In this document: piece by piece, positions 5,549 to 5,790 of the stretch
Numbering within the stretch: the stretch's first letter is position 1
How the letters are laid out: each line of letters begins with the position of its first letter
Assembly (NCBI GenBank): GCA_022736535.1
Contig: DZCT01000331.1
Location: 1 to 5,790, forward strand
DNA length: 5,790 nt
DNA from: Desulfatirhabdium butyrativorans
GTDB lineage: Bacteria > Desulfobacterota > Desulfobacteria > Desulfobacterales > JAIFKL01
Direction: 5' to 3'
The notes under the pieces: generated by a model
The model's database searches: none
The model's input: only the letters and a program-made list of their open reading frames with translations
What the model was told of the DNA's origin: nothing
Position numbers and translations under genes: made by a program

Positions 5549-5790
5549 GCTGTCATTCTGAGCGAAGCGAAAGAATTCCGTATTATCATTCCAGAGAAGC
5601 GAAGAATCTCGTTGCAAGCTTTGATGTCATTCCGAACGGAACGAAGAATCCCGTTGCAAACTTTGATGTCATTCCGAACGGAACGAAGAGTCCTGTTGCA
5701 AGCTTTGATGTCATTCCGAACGGAACGAAGAATCCCGTTGCAAGCTTTGATGTCATTCCGAACGGAACGAAGAATCCCGTTGCAAACTTT
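5549..5790. repeat. Tandem array of a 42-bp unit, continuing past the right edge
   Basis: Four near-identical units occupy 5623-5664, 5665-5706, 5707-5748 and 5749-5790, with an exact 42-base period. Units 1 and 4 are identical; the others differ at one to three positions. A diverged full-length unit (5581-5622) and a shortened one (5549-5580, TGTCATTCTGAGCGAAGCG) precede them, so the array grows more uniform to the right. Each clean unit has the palindrome TTCCGAACGGAA at its positions 8-19. There are no unique spacers, so this is not CRISPR. From memory, the TGTCATTC..GAACGAAGAATC pattern belongs to a widespread class of bacterial intergenic repeats. Four of six frames are free of stops because 42 is divisible by 3, but there is no start context or gene-like composition. 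Confidence 0.9.

Noticed and set aside
5549..5790. CRISPR array
   Set aside because: The whole 42-base period is conserved. There are no unique spacers between repeats and no cas gene in the window.
5624..5790. Repetitive protein-coding gene in the tandem array
   Set aside because: Four frames on both strands are equally open simply because the period is divisible by 3. There is no ribosome binding site, and the diverged units upstream do not preserve a protein.

Overview
The window looks like a piece of a Gram-negative chromosome. The evidence is a two-partner-secretion outer-membrane transporter with signal peptide, POTRA region and C-terminal Phe, beside two membrane-bound sensor proteins. 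The gene style (CHASE8-type histidine kinase with a characteristic helical tail) and the many intergenic repeats resemble Desulfobacterota (Desulfonema/Desulfobacteraceae-like genomes). That placement comes from memory of the families, not from a search.

Layout. Positions 1-986 (minus) hold the N-terminal 328 residues of a membrane sensor: TM, large periplasmic Cache-like domain, TM, first residues of a HAMP. It runs off the left edge, so its output domain is unknown. A 165-bp gap follows, with a GC-rich inverted repeat. Positions 1152-2822 (minus) encode a complete TpsB/FhaC-type transporter that starts at TTG behind a strong Shine-Dalgarno sequence. Positions 2823-3398 are a 576-bp non-coding divergent region with outward promoter candidates and at least four repeat structures. 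Positions 3399-5408 (plus) encode a complete CHASE8-HAMP-HisKA-HATPase histidine kinase. Positions 5409-5790 are non-coding and hold a dispersed element followed by a 42-bp tandem array that continues past the right edge.

How the genes may work together. The transporter and the left sensor are co-directional and could be co-transcribed. The kinase is divergent from them. No TpsA exoprotein with an N-terminal TPS/haemagglutination domain is present, and no response regulator is present, so cargo and phosphorelay partners lie outside the window or elsewhere in the genome.

The most unusual content is the repeats. A palindromic dispersed element with near-identical ATACC-type ends occurs three times, one copy abutting the kinase stop codon. 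Heptameric repeats lie inside the kinase catalytic domain and again right after the transporter stop codon. A 42-bp array is open in four of six reading frames. I see no convincing evidence for a wholly new multi-gene system.
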